From NCBI GenBank assembly GCA_963669155.1, contig OZ022593.1, positions 7,186,672-7,250,671 on the forward strand: 64,000 nucleotides of DNA, read 5' to 3'. The notes beneath the pieces were generated by a model. It saw only the letters and a list, made by a program, of their open reading frames with translations, was not told the DNA's origin and ran no database searches. Both the position numbers and the translations under genes were made by a program. Position 1 is the stretch's first letter. Every line of letters begins with the position of its first letter. Of this stretch, positions 44,687-58,010 are shown piece after piece. The DNA is from Arbacia lixula (Eukaryota; Echinodermata; Echinoidea; Arbacioida; Arbaciidae).

Positions 44687-47600
44687 GCCTACCTGGAGTC
44701 TTGGAGGAACTCATCTTCTCCCAGCAGGGAGAAGACAGCTTGGTCTAGACACTGCAACTCATCTCAGTTGCCATGGTATCCATAAGCTTATTACCATGGT
44801 AGCCAAAAACAGCTGTGTGGACACATGTTCACTTGCTGCGTTGTTTTCAACCCAGTACCTGGACATAAAACTTCATCAAAGTGAATTTTGAAATCGTTTA
44901 AAATATGTCTCTATCATTCTTTGCTAGAATTAGTTTTGTGTGTAATTAACAACACTCATTAGCACAGAAAGATCTATGTGCGTGCATTCTTCGGTTACAT
45001 TTCCACTCAAAGGAGTATTGTTTAATAGTCTGTCTATATGCGGTATTTTCGAACATAAATAGTTTGCATCGGGTATTTTTACTACATGAAGTCAACACTG
45101 GCGAGCGCCCTGTCAGAGGCCAAGAAGATTGGGTATATTATTTACAGTCACATAGGCCTAAGTTCCAATCATACCCCTTCTCAGCTGCCTCGGCCAATGT
45201 CTACCCTCCATTCTGTTCCATCTATTTCCGTTCTTCAAGTATTTTTTTCCTCTACAACATTCTTGCCCGGCCAGATTATTTCGCAAAGTTCAATAAGATT
45301 TGGCGGGATGAGCGTCCAGACTCCCTAAGGCTTGACGGAGATATATGATGATCAAATAGCATCGTAAAGTAATACCTAGTTTTCATTGAGCTACCAAGTG
45401 GGATCGGTGAAATGAGGAATGTGAAAGATGAAGGTGTTATGGTGATGAAAGCAACAGTTGTTCAAGAGATTGCCAGGAAGTCAACTTTAAGATGGTGCGT
45501 GTCTCTAGACTTAATAAATGCAGTGTTGACTGAAGCATATTTAGCTTCACGGAGTACCTGGAAGAGGGTTTACGGTCTTGATACAGTGGGATGAAAAAAA
45601 ATTCCCTCATCATACTGAAGTTTGTGAAGTAGGGCTTCACTTTTATGCAGATATAACAAATATTATGATGTAAAACTTGGGTTGGGAGGTCTTCTTGAAA
45701 ATGGGAAGGGAGCTGTAATTACAAAGCTATCTTACTCAGCAGTTTGAGGTGTAAAGAGGATAGAGAAGGAGATGTAATTCTGGGGAATTACGAGCAAGGA
45801 GAAGAAGATGAAGAAATCAAGATGGAGGCATGCTCTGTAAAAGAAAGAAAGGCTGTGTGAGAGAGAGAAGAGGAAGAGAAAAAAGAGAAAGCGAGAGAAA
45901 GAGCCCGTTAACACTACAGGGCGGACCTGGGCAGTGCGCCCAAGCAATTGCTGTCTCTGATAAAGCTATGCCATGATGGGATGTAGATTTCACAGAATTT
46001 AAGCACATTATGATATTATCAGTATTCTTCTGAAGTCCTCTTTATGCCTTTGTGGGTAAGTTTTATTACAAACAGATCAGAAAATAAGAGGTCTCTTATA
46101 CACAACAAACTTTCTTCACCCGCAAATGTTCCAGGACGTTAGCTATTTCAAACTCAGGAACTAATGTCATTCACTGCGTACATGCTTTCCTGCCCTTTGC
46201 AAAATAGAATTCATGTTGGCTCCATTCCCTTATGTAAAGAAATAAAGGATTTAATATTTTCTAAACAAAAACAACATCCAGTGTGTGAAACTAAACTCTG
46301 GCATATAATTCAAATAATGAAAAGCAGACTATTCTGGAGGTAACTTGTTAGACTTGGCTATTTTTTAAATGTTAAACTTGGGGTTAACAATGATTTGGAT
46401 CCATCTAAAACCTGACAAGAAATGCCTTGTTTACAACATTTATCTGATTAAATCGCTGAGCAGTTGATGCTCTGTAAATCAAGTTCAGAGATGTAAGGGT
46501 TAGTATAACTTCACTAAAAGTTTGGTTTCAGTTTTTATCCTGTTAGGGAAGTTTATAAATATTTTTATCCTCTTCATTTTCATTTCTTGAATCCTTTGTC
46601 ACATTGAAGTTGCCTTTTTCACAAACTGGACTTAGATATTGTAGTTGTGGTGCAAATTCATGTTAAAAATGTTTTTGCAAAGAGCAAGAAAGCGTGTACA
46701 CAGTAAATAACATGAGTTTGAAATAGCTGCTTTTATGGCGTTTTATTCCTTTATCCGCATAGGGAATACATTCCCTTTAAGAACTTTGTGAGTCCATTCC
46801 AGAAGGCAATGTAGATTTCAGTCACTTGGGGCTGGGTGTCTCAGGAAGCGATGGATTTTGAAGGAATAGCATTATTCAAAGAGCCAGCATTCAGTCTCTC
46901 ATCGATGTATGATCTGGCTGTGGGCTAGTCTTTGCTCCAGGCTGTAGAGAGCGTAGACACTGTCTGTGCATGGACGAGGAGACTTCGCATTGCTATCTCG
47001 ACCAGGTCTGGACATACAGATTAGGCATCCCAACACCCTTATTCCTCTGCTGAGAGAAAGTATTAGTCTTGAGCATCCAGACCTTGTAGTGGTTGATGTA
47101 ATGCACTAGAAATAAAAGACTCAACAGCTGGTACACAGGCTAGACTGGTTGTGTGTAGGAGGTGGTAACATCAAGAGAGAGGGGGGTCCAGTAGTAGGAG
47201 GGTTGTCATGAGACAACAGATCCATAGGTGATCAGCTCTCTTGTAAAACAAAGATAGCCCAAACTTCATCTGCTTTCCACTGCAATTCACTGCAACAAGC
47301 AAATAGCACGATCTTTTGCTATCCTACATCAGAGCCTAAAAACTTCCAGCAGCTGCTCTTACATAATGCAATGTGGAATCCAACCATGCTATTTGTATCT
47401 GTGTGACGATTCTAAAGAACATGTGGAATCTTTGAATGTACTGATGATTTGTTGAAGATGATCCACAAATAGCACAATAATTAGTAAAACAAGAGACTTA
47501 ACTGTTTTGTAGAAATAATTCTAAATTTTAAATAGATATTGTCCTGACCATGCAGCGTCCTATTTGCCTCATTCACTATCCTACTGGTTTTGCTTCTTTC

Positions 47601-48715
47601 TCATCAGGACATTTCCCCTGATGAAAGAAAATGCACAATGTTATGAAGTTTTGGTCCAGTGAGAAAGACCTTCAGATCAAAAACATGCTTTTTGCCTCTT
47701 CATTATCCAAATAGGACACATTTTTCTCATTGTGTTATTTTGACCAATCAGAAGAAGTGGGTTTTTTTTCTGACCAAGAAGCATGCTATTTGCATCTTCA
47801 TTATTCAAGTAGTGCGCTTCTTTCTCATCGGGATATTTTGGCAGTTCAGAAACAGCACGCTATTTCGTGACTGTGGTCTGGACTGTGAAGACAGCCCAGC
47901 TGGTGTGAGGGGGAGGAGGTATCAGGAAAGAGGAGTCCCACTGGCCTGGTCGTTAGGGGGGAGGCAGGAAGAGACGGAGGAAGAGCGGGAGGAAATGCTG
48001 AGGGTGTGGCATGGATGGATGGATGGATGGTGATGATGTTTCCAGAACAAACCCAGAAGATAAGATTTAAAAGTCAGAAAAATTGCTTTTGATCCTCATC
48101 CCTGGCTGTCAGGGTAGGTAGACCACATGCATATAGTTCTGCAGTGCCCATTGATTACCATGGCAACCAGCTGCAATGCTCAGGGCTGATTGGTTGTTTC
48201 CATGGATATTAAGTTACAGAAGGCTTAGCTCTAAACGAAAGATGATCCACTGATCTTGCACCTAAAGGTTTTTGTTGTAATATGCTTTAACTTGATAATC
48301 CATGTTCTGAGTTCAAAGTCTTGACGTGATATTTTCCCCTGAGAAATACTGTTATCTTCAAACTATATCTTTCATGATTATGTGGTAGTAGATATTACAA
48401 CATAGCTCCTTCATGGATATTTGACCTCACTCATACTTTTTTTTTTGCAATCTGAATATTGAATATTGTCAAGATATGAAAACTGCTGATTGGTTATATA
48501 ATACACTCTTTCTTTGAAATTATGATTTTAATAAGAATGGTTCACAATTGTAATGTTAATGCTACTTACACCATCCTTGTATAGCGCTTGATATTTTAAT
48601 GAAATCTTGTAAGCGCTTGACTTTTTTTTTCAAAGTCTTAATTGATTTGATCCACTTATTCTTTACCATGTCATCCCTTTCAATTATGAATATTATGAAT
48701 TCAATTATGAATATG
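44687..48715. other. About 4 kb without supported gene
   Basis: Unique-looking sequence. It holds a GA-rich patch at 45830-45905, a short (ATGG)n at 48010-48030, and one weak exon candidate at 46941-47005. No domain was recognised in any frame. Confidence 0.5.
46941..47005 (+). other. Candidate 65-bp exon, very tentative
   Basis: Acceptor-like ctagtctttgctccag before it and CAG|GTCTGG after it. One frame is open and cysteine-rich (CRERRHCLCMDEETSHCYL). Protein not recognised. Confidence 0.15.
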
Positions 48716-48838
48716 ACGTGTTTGAGCACGTGTACTACTAGAACTAGTACTCAAGGATCACAAATTTAACCACTTGTGAAATTGCCGAGAAGTCCTGATT
48801 CACAAAAAACAGACTCGCGAAATAAATGGCATATACAC
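48716..48838 (+). repeat. Dispersed repeat fragment shared with 14696-14862
   Basis: cacgtgtactactagaacta, then gtactcaaggatcacaaatt, ccgagaagtcctgattcac and a catatacac end match the earlier copy. Confidence 0.55.
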
Positions 48839-50280
48839 AGTAATCTGACCAATCTCTGTCAGAAACTGTTCTTTTCACAGTGCATACCGTTATGATTCAG
48901 AGTATTATGAGTCACATACAATAGTCATCTTATGGCTTTTGTACTTTTACTGGTGATGATATATGTATCTCTCTTTTGGAGTGAGCCTGGCATCATATTT
49001 GTGTCATCAGAGATCTATGTGATCAAAGAGCGCATTGCTTCATGCAGAAAACCTTAAGCACATCCTGTGTTTTGTTTGACACACACTGTGCATTATCCAA
49101 TTATAATTTTGTTATTGTGAACACATTAAAGGAAGTATCGTCCACAACAAAATTTTTGCAGATTAAAAATGTATAGTTGTGAATGTATAAATAAACACAG
49201 GAAATAAATGAGAATACATATTAAGTTCATCTCTCAAGATTAAGGATCTAAAACCTGACTTAGAATTAAAGTGATTGCTACATTTGGACATATCGATGGC
49301 GATATTTGATACCTTCATATTTACACAAACAAATTCAGAAACCACCTAAGCCTATAAACCTAAAGAAGGAAACTAAGAAAGAGTATGTTTCCATGGATGT
49401 CATTAATGGTCTTGTCATGAATGACAGATCGCCTCTAAATTTCATTAGAATTTTCTTTCTTTATTTTAAATACCTATTTTTTATTCCATACCCCCCACTT
49501 TTTTGTGTCACATGTATCTCAGCAATGCATATGCCAGGTTTTATCAAATGTTCATCATGTATAGGGATATATTTGTTCAGTTTCATTTTGCACAAAGTGT
49601 TTTTGTTCTTCTTATTACAAAGTTTTTGCAGAGCTTAGTAGTGTCTGCAAAGAGAACACACACTACCTTAAGAACTGAATCCCTCTGTTGTGTTTCTCAT
49701 TGATGCAATTAATTTATGTGATGTATATTTCAATCTCTGCTGGGGGGAAGCATAAAATATAATTCCATTTCCCTAGCAATCATACCTTGTTCCTTACCAG
49801 TTTGAAAGAATGGAAGATGTACTCTTCTCGACTTGTAGGTGTCAAATTTCAGTTTATCCCGATGAAATAAATTTCCTGGCATATGATTTACCTGCATTTC
49901 CAGTCCGTTGGTAATATAGTGCTGTTGTGATAGGAGCTGGTTTGAATCAAGAGGGGGCTATATATTATACGGGGAACAGAGATTTTGTCTGAAATGAAAG
50001 CGAAAGAGATTGAATCTTGAATTTACAACCCTTTACAGAGGAAAACAATGATATGGAATGAAGTGTCGGTAGCCTGCTTTATCTACCAGAGATGTGTTTG
50101 ATCGTAACCTCACACAACTACACACAAATATTTTCTTCCATCTCAAAAAAGTTTTCATTCAAAGTTGATTCTACTTTTGTATGTGATGTTATTAAAAGTT
50201 TGCTCTCTGCAAAATGACAACAAAATCTGGGAGCCTTATGGACATCAAAATAAACCTTATAGAATGGATCATTGTGAACG
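48839..50280. other. No gene seen
   Basis: AT-rich unique-looking sequence. Confidence 0.55.
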
Positions 50281-50653
50281 TTAAAGGGCATATACTGTAC
50301 TGGGAAGGCAAAAAAGCCTTCAAAATGTAATTGTTAGCAATCTTCTTGCTAATGGTCTTAAATTCATGTATTGTCCATTTTAGAAACTTGCTGAAAGTTA
50401 TTTGTCCTCAAATGATCTACATTTGGAGAAGTGAGTGATTCAATCACAAATCCTCAAAATGTTCGGGGCCGAACATTTTGAGGATTTAATCATTAATCAT
50501 TAGTTTCTCCAAATGGGGATCATTTGAGGACAAATAACTTTCAGCAAGTTTCTAAAATGGACAAAACATTAATTTAAGACCATTGGCAAGAATATTGCTA
50601 ACAATTACCTTTTGAAGGCTTTTTGCCTTCCCAGTACAGTATATGCCCTTTAA
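50281..50653 (-). mobile_element. Family A palindromic MITE, well preserved
   Basis: 373 bp bounded by TTAA (50281-50284, 50650-50653), centre gttcggggccgaac. The aatcattaatcattag variant is in the right arm, so orientation is as at 32202. Confidence 0.92.
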
Positions 50654-51284
50654 TATGCATATTAAAAGAATTGTGTGTGACATGAATTAAGTATGAATCT
50701 CATATCTAACAGGTTTGGCTGTTATTTATAAGAGCTGGTCAATGCATGAATTATGCATCTTGACTTTAACAAATTACAGGAGGGCATCATGTATTGCACT
50801 CGGGACTGCCTGGACAACATAGGTGATTTATATGACTTATTGTTAGTTCTCTGGAGACTCTACCGAACATATGTCACCCTGCCTGTAACTCCTCAGCCGA
50901 AGCCATCAAATCTTGACCTTAAATTCAGGAGAACAAAAACAGGGCCAAGTGCTTTCTAGAACAAACATGTGTTTTCTGTCTTTAACTTCTGTAACAAATC
51001 ATCGTAATTGGAAGCATATTTGACAAGTAGCTTTCATATTTTCTTGGCTTCTGGTGCTTTCTTGCAAGCAGGTTCTTGTCAAGAATGCTCCTGTATTTTC
51101 TCCATCACCACTGTTTTGAGTGGAGGGATGAGGCATTGGGTAAGGGTCTCAATACGCGTGTCAATTTATTGATGATAACGAAAATTTGTGGGACGAAAGC
51201 GGGCCATAGGTGAAACCTGTGTGAATCGGAGTTGAAGGTGATGCGACCAAGTAGCCATTTAGGGTGGGCGAAAAAGAAAGGGAG
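50654..51284. other. No supported gene; weak exon candidate inside
   Basis: See 50780-50822. Otherwise unique-looking. Confidence 0.45.
50780..50822 (+). other. Candidate 43-bp exon, very tentative
   Basis: Acceptor aacaaattacag before, donor ATAG|GTGATT after. The open frame reads EGIMYCTRDCLDNI, with codon choice unlike the AT-rich surroundings. The polypyrimidine tract is weak. Protein not recognised. Confidence 0.2.
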
Positions 51285-51410
51285 GGGGATTAGGTGAGAG
51301 GGAGAGAGGAAGGGGAGGGAAAAGGGGGCTTGGGAGGGGGGGGGGGGCTTGTAGGAGAGTGAAGAAGGGAGGGTAAAGACGTGGTATTTACTAGAAACAG
51401 AGAGAGAGAG

Positions 51411-51453
<43 letters not shown>

Positions 51454-51508
51454 TGGAGAGATACACACATGCAGCATGCAAGGTGGGGGGGGGGGTGTAT
51501 GGGGGACA

Positions 51509-51581
<73 letters not shown>

Positions 51582-51700
51582 AGGGAGAGAGAGAGAGAGG
51601 GAGGTGGAGAGATACACACATGCAGCATGCAAGGGGGGGGGGAGAAAAAGGGTGGTAAAAGGGGAGCCATGTTTGAAAGAGGGAGCGAGGAAGTGAGGAG
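51285..51700. repeat. GA/G-rich polypurine tract with an internal duplication
   Basis: Purine-rich on the plus strand with pure GA and poly-G runs. The segment gagatacacacatgcagcat plus gcaag occurs twice (about 51457-51482 and 51609-51632), each after GA repeats and followed by a G run, indicating a duplication of about 150 bp. Confidence 0.9.
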
Positions 51701-51712
51701 AAAGGCATTGTA

Positions 51713-52085
51713 TTAAAGGGCATATACTGTACTGGGAAGGCAAAAAGGCCTTCAAAATGTAATTGTTAGCAATCTTCTTGCCAATGGTCTTAAATTCATG
51801 TATTGTCTATTTTACAGGCTTGCTGAAAGTTGTCTGCCCTCAAATGATCCACATATGGAGTAATTAATGATTAATGATTAAATCCTCAAAATGTTCGGCC
51901 CGAACATTTCAAGGATTTGTGATTTAATCACTTATTACTCCAAATGTGGATCATTTGAGGGCAAGTAACTTTCAGCAAGTTTCTAAAATGGACAATACAT
52001 GAATTTAAGACCATTGGCAAGAAGATTGCTCGCGATCACCTTTTGAAGGCCTTTTTGTCTTCCCAGTACAGTATACTCCCTTTAA
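51713..52085 (+). mobile_element. Family A palindromic MITE
   Basis: 373 bp bounded by TTAA (51713-51716, 52082-52085), centre gttcggcccgaac. Left arm has the attaatgattaatgatt variant. It lies only about 1.1 kb from the copy at 50281, in opposite orientation. Confidence 0.92.
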
Positions 52086-52254
52086 CATTTACAGACATTT
52101 ACTGGAACATTTCATTCATTCAAAATTACCATTCGTGATATGAACATGTGGTGGGAACAGTGTGAAGGATCATACACTGAAGCAGAATACCATAGATTGT
52201 ATTCAAAGTGCTCATATTATAAGCTGGGAAGAAGGGAAAAGGCATTGGGGACAG

Positions 52255-52490
<236 letters not shown>

Positions 52491-53214
52491 AGGGGGGGGG
52501 GGGAATATTATGAAAGACCATATACCAACATTTTGAGTCAAACCATGTCAAACATACTGCCCTAACCTGTCATGCCTTCAAAAAAAAAGCAAAACAAATC
52601 ACTCTATTGGCAAGGAGCTAGCAGGGACCCTACTAAACCAGCTACCCGTTTACTTGACATTGGACCCCTCCAGATCCCCACGGGTGCTGTTAGGGGTGTC
52701 CAGGGTACCCCTCATTGATCCCAGGCTCAGAGGTGCCAAGGGATGTTATTGTACATCTGCGAAATGCCGCACTTGCAGGGGATTAGCAGAGGGAGCAGAA
52801 GGCGGATTCCAGACGTCTATCAAATACCTGCTCGGCTACTCCTCTTCCAGGAGGTTTCAATTTTCAGCCAATTTTGCAGGTAATATTTCATCCAGGAAAA
52901 AGCTGGGGGGGGGGGGGGTTAGGAGTAGGAAGGGGTAGGGGAGGGTTTGAAGGTGTAGCAGAGAAAGGACTTGGGAGAGGCATGATGCAAGAGCACGCAT
53001 TTGATTTTGATGAAGACGATAAGTTATAGTTCAAAGACCCTGTATTTATATGAGGATGTGTGAAGCGCTATGGGTCAGGGGAATAAATGTGTGGCTTGTT
53101 CTCTTTTAACCAGTACTGTACTAGGCCCACATATTTGCGGGCCCCCGTATTCTCCACTCCAATGCTATGAATAAACCCCATATTCCTAATATAGAGCACA
53201 ATAAAGCCAAATCG
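52491..53214. other. No supported gene
   Basis: 52654-52900 is GC-richer and open in one frame from a non-ATG codon, but the peptide is unrecognised and runs into a G run near 52905. Confidence 0.4.
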
Positions 53215-53315
53215 TTTTGGTTACTACAGTTCCACGGCAAATTTTGACATCCGTGGACCAGGGTTTACAAAGCCTCAAAATCTAACCATGAGCAATGGGT
53301 TAGCTTATCTAGAGG
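53215..53315 (+). repeat. Dispersed repeat family H
   Basis: ggttactacagttccacggc ... aattttgacatccgtggacc ... agggtttac, as at 745-850. Confidence 0.55.
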
Positions 53316-53384
53316 ATTGTGTTGTACTGGAGTCAGCAAAAAAGATACAAATATTTGCTGGGACTTCTTTTTAAACCTTGGCTT

Positions 53385-53496
53385 GGTATTACCATATCAA
53401 CATGTGCAATAATGACAGCTCATTGGCTGTTGCCATGGTAGTTACCATTAATAGTAAGTTATAATAATTGAAAACCTATATGCAACATGATGTCAC
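53385..53496 (+). mobile_element. Family E MITE, right part
   Basis: gccatggtagttaccattaa ... tagtaagttataataattga ... cctatatgcaacatgatg matches the right arm of 14205-14364; the left arm is degenerate. Confidence 0.6.
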
Positions 53497-54004
53497 GTAC
53501 TGGCATATGTCAATACCATATGTCAAGGATGATTCTGTCACAGGGGCTCTTGTCCGCATTGCCAGATTTTGCATTCTCCCCCAATTAAGTTTTTCATTGA
53601 TCCGACTGGAAGGTGAATAAAGCCAGAACAAAGGCATATTTCCATTCAACCTAAGTTAGAAATAGCTAATTAATTTCAGATCCCTTCTTCTTTATCAGCA
53701 CTTTACTCTATTTGGTCGAAGAATCTCAACCCTCCCCAAACGATTTAACAAAAAATGTGATAGTTGGAAAAATAGTGCCCTCTATTGTGGTCTTCATTAT
53801 ACTGCAATCACTTACAACAAATTCTTGAGTTTGTAAGTTTGCTCTATACAACGGCATGCAGGAGACTTCACTCAGCATTACATAAATAATAATAGGTGGG
53901 AACCTTTTGGCTGATATGAGTGGGTTAATGGTGAAATGCACTGATCAATGCTGACTTAATGAGCTCTTAAAAGCTAATGGGTAATTGAAGTAATAATGAT
54001 AACA
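53497..54004. other. No gene seen
   Basis: AT-rich; nothing recognisable. Confidence 0.5.
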
Positions 54005-55320
54005 GGCCATAATTGCGGTAGAACTGTTATGCTGTTAATTCACCAGTGTCCGTATTTTGTTAAATTTCTGTGATTTTATCATTCTCCGAAGATATCTCCA
54101 TGGTATCCTGCTATCAAAAATGAATGGAAGCTGTTCTCATGGCAGATTGACAATCCATTGATAACACGTGCAGTAGTCTTTACTGCTACCACCCGTTGCT
54201 TTTGAAAATGAATTTAAAGCATAATTTGGGAAGCAAAGTGCCCATGCAGCCAGATTTTGTGTAATTTCAACAATTGTTATAATTTTGTGATGATTTCCTG
54301 CTGGTATCCTGAAATCAAACAGTTGGACCCAGGTCTTTTTATTGTTACATCTTCCTCTCCGGACCCTTAAAATAAGTTTAAAGCATTAGTTAGGGAAGCA
54401 AAGTGCCCATGCTGCCTTATTTTGGCCTGGTCCTGGTCTCATATGATTTCAATGACTTTATCATTTTGGGTCGATTCTATTACATTATTCTTAAATCTAA
54501 CAAGCATTGGACCCGAGTCTTCGGGTCTTCACCTCTTTTCCCCTTTACTGTACCTTTAAAGACAGCCCGTCCCTTTTTCAGATCACCACAAAACCATCGA
54601 AACATTTGAAAAAAAAACAGATAGAGAAGTATTAGCAAGCTGAATATTCATAATACGTACTGTAAAATTCAAATAATGCATGTACACAACGTCTGATTAA
54701 TAGTCTTTACCTCAGGCTCTTAGCAGTTTGTGTTGAAATATCTGCTTTATTGATTAATCTGTTTATTAAATTATAAAACGCATTATGAGAAAAAAATTGT
54801 TCTATAGAAGGAATCATCTCCAAAGTTTGGTAATTACTCATAAAATGAGGATTTCACACATGCATAATAACCACATAGATACTGTAACAAAGACTAATAC
54901 TTTTTTCGTAGTACGAAAAAAGTCGGTTTGAAATTTAACGGCTGAAATTTTTACATATACAGAAGGTTTCAACATGCTATATTCTTAGAAATGGTCTTGA
55001 ATCACACTTTCTTCAATTTACGATCGTGATAGACGATTTCAAATTTTAAGTTTGCAAAAGGGACAGACAATCTTAAAGATGAATTTTAAGGCATTAGTGG
55101 AGGAAGCAATGTGCCCATGCAGCCTTATTTTGACATGGTCCTGGTCTCATTTAATTTTTAAATGGCTTAATCATTTTGGTTGGATTCCATCACATCCTGA
55201 AATCAAATAAGCATTAGACCTATATCTTTAATTCTTCACACCTACTACCCTGTACCTTTAAGACAAATTTGAAGGCATTAGCCCAGGAAATGAAGTGCCC
55301 ATGCAGTCATATTTCATCGC
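54005..55320 (+). repeat. Diverged array of about 160-190 bp units
   Basis: The block agcaaagtgcccatgcagcc, preceded by a taaagcattag-like box and followed by ttattttg-cctggtcctgg, gatttcaatgacttta, tcattttgggt and aaatcaa-caagca, starts near 54216, 54378, 55087 and 55270; a very diverged unit may begin near 54005. The section 54560-55080 between them is unrelated AT-rich DNA. Non-coding. Confidence 0.65.
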
Positions 55321-56706
55321 GGCCCATTCATCAGAGGGTGGCGATGTTATTCTGGTCTACTTCTAGTCGAGTAGTGCTGGAGGAGTAAAGTTGTTCTGAG
55401 GGGGTCAGGAAATTACCTCCATTTAGCCCTAACTGCCCCCATATCCTCCGCACACTCCTGGGCATCGGTGATAAGTGATGCGTCTGTTGATGGCTCGTCC
55501 CAAGAAAATAATGCATCTTCACTGCATTTGTCCTATTCTACATGGATCCTCGTGTGTAGTGGTGTAGTGGTCGTTCATTGTGACTGAAGTTCAATCCAGG
55601 TTCAATCTCATCCATTGTACTCATGTACTTCAGGAAGAGACTGTATCTACATTGCCGCTCTCCACCCAAGATTGTGAATGGGTAATGATCTTGACCCAGC
55701 GCCAATACCTTGCAGCGGGCATGAAATTCTCCCCAGGGAGTGAAGATGGTGCACATTACTTGTGTGCATGATATGTTCTTGTATCCAGATCCAATGCCCA
55801 CGGCTTGGATTGTAACATCCCTCTTAATTCAATCTTTGGACCCTTTACGCCATCAAAAAAAAAATCAAGCTTACATTGTTTCTGAGAACTGGGTATACCC
55901 GGTTTCCATGGCAAATCAGTTCAAATAAGTATGCAGATATGCATTTTTGCATAAGGTGAACCTGTTGTTGTCATGTAGTGATATGACATTGTAAAATCTG
56001 TTGTATAAGTGAAATGATTACTAAATTTTCAAATTGGCAAAATGCCCCAAATGTTGAAATCACATTTCGAATCTTCAAATTGGCACAACTCTTGCTCTAA
56101 ATTGTATTTTTGGACATGATTTTCATTAATGAAACGTATGTTCCGGTGTCGGATGCAAATAAGATTTTGCCGGTTTGAAAGCAGATGTGATGATCTATTT
56201 TCGTTGTGAATGAGTTAAGAGCTGAGTTTTAGTTCGATAAAGAAAGATGAAGACGTAGATGTGTGTGGGTGGCCTAGCAGCGTCTAATCTGCCATCTTGC
56301 TAATGAGCGTGTTGCCATCATCAACCTCTCACTACACACCACGCGGCCGCCTTCCACTCATCCCCTGGCTAATTAGCTATTGGCACAGCTGGCATCTCAC
56401 CCTCACTCATGAACGCCCCTCCTCCATGCATCCCCTCCTCCTCCTCTCCATCTCCTCCTAAGACTAGATAGTTGCCATGGCAGCCTCCTCCTCCATGAAT
56501 GCTTTCAAGAAGACGTAGTTGTTGACCTTTGTTTTAATCTGCGGATGGTTTCATTATGATACACTGCTGCAACCATAACTAATTCTAAAGCCCTGTTCAT
56601 ATAGCATAATCATGATTTTACTGTTATTTTACTGATGTTCGTCAGTGAGAAAGTTTCCAGCGAGCCTCTAAAGACACCGTTCACAAAAAAGATGAATATT
56701 GCGGTA
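55321..56706. other. No gene seen
   Basis: Unique-looking sequence, with a CT/CCTCC-rich patch at 56400-56500. Confidence 0.5.
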
Positions 56707-56985
56707 TTTAAGACATGAGGGACTTTCTCTACACCCCTAGCTAGAGCAAACATGCACTGGTGACATGTTCCGCTGAGCCATTAGAGCATTGTGATTAGCG
56801 AATCACATGCCAGAGCGCCATCATACCTGCACAAGTCGCAACATTTAAGGCTAGTTTGGGGATGCATCTCATAGGATTCGCTTTCCACAATATTGTAGTA
56901 TTTTTTTTTTAACGAAAACTGGATCTGCAAACTAGCCACTAAATAACCGCAAAAAATAGAGGAAGCTAATACTATATTTCAAGAA
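56707..56985 (+). repeat. Dispersed repeat family G
   Basis: Long copy: cacccctagc ... tggtgacatg ... ctgagccat-agagcatt ... gctttccacaatattgtagt ... gatctgcaaactagccac. Collinear with 58195-58535. Confidence 0.68.
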
Positions 56986-57000
56986 AAAATAAGGATATGA

Positions 57001-57219
57001 TCTATATCGAGCTATATCTCGAGCTAGTTCACGAACTAGCTCGAGCTAGCTCCATCTAGCCCAAGATTTCTTGGGAAATTTTCTCGACCGAATAGCTCGC
57101 TATTTTGCCTGATCTGGCTAATGAAGACGCAAATAGCTAGCTATTTTGTGATCTGGCTAGCTAACCCGATCAGAACAAGCTCGCTATTTCACCCACATCG
57201 GGCTAATGAGGACGCCCCT
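57001..57219 (+). mobile_element. Family K MITE, right part
   Basis: gctcgagctagctccatcta through cacatcgggctaatgaggac and gcccct matches the right 200 bp of 62232-62745 closely. The left half is missing. It follows directly on a family G repeat. Confidence 0.78.
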
Positions 57220-57536
57220 TAAGAGTTAAAAATGATTAGTCACAAACATGTCTGCAAAGAGGTCTGGAAGCATTTAAGCAGACGGAGAGATCGGATGACC
57301 AGAGAATCAAAACTGCTGTCAGTAGGTCATCTCCAACTCATCCAAAGTTAAGCTGCCATCAGCATCTACCCGGTTTGTTTATTAGCTCAGTGATAATTTA
57401 CCTCTCCCTGGTCTTCTTATCTGGGGTAATGATGGCTTCACCAACAAGCACAGCTCCAGTAATCCCTGCTCTGGCCTTGGACTTGACTCAATAATTAGTG
57501 CGCTAATATGTGACCCCTATCAGTGCCAAGCCGTTA
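57220..57536. other. No gene seen
   Basis: Nothing recognisable. Confidence 0.5.
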
Positions 57537-57909
57537 TTAAAGGGCATATATACTGTACTGGGAAGACAAAAAGCCTTCAAATGTTGATCATGAGCAATCT
57601 TCTCGCCAATGGTCTTAAATTCATGTATTGCCCTTTTAAGAAACTTGCTGAAAGCTATTTTCCCTCAAATTATCCACATGTTGAGTAATTGGTGATTAAA
57701 TCACAAATCCTGAAATTGTTCGGCCCGAACATTTTGAGGATTTGTAATTTAATCACTAATAACTGAAAATGTGGATCATTTGAGGGCAAATAACTTTCAG
57801 CAAGCTTCTAAAATAGACAATACATGAATTTAACACCATTGGCAAGAAGATTGCTAACAATTACATTTTAAAGGCTTTTTGCCTCCCCAGTACGGTATAT
57901 GCCCTTTAA
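57537..57909. mobile_element. Family A palindromic MITE
   Basis: 373 bp bounded by TTAA (57537-57540, 57906-57909), centre gttcggcccgaac. Neither arm has the attaatgattaatgatt variant. Confidence 0.92.
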
Positions 57910-58010
57910 AGGTGAAGGGTAGTTGTGGTAAAGAGACTACTGGACCTGCCATTCTGCCATGACCATAGATCAAATTCTTGCCTAATTTTGGGATACCATG
58001 AGGCATCCTC

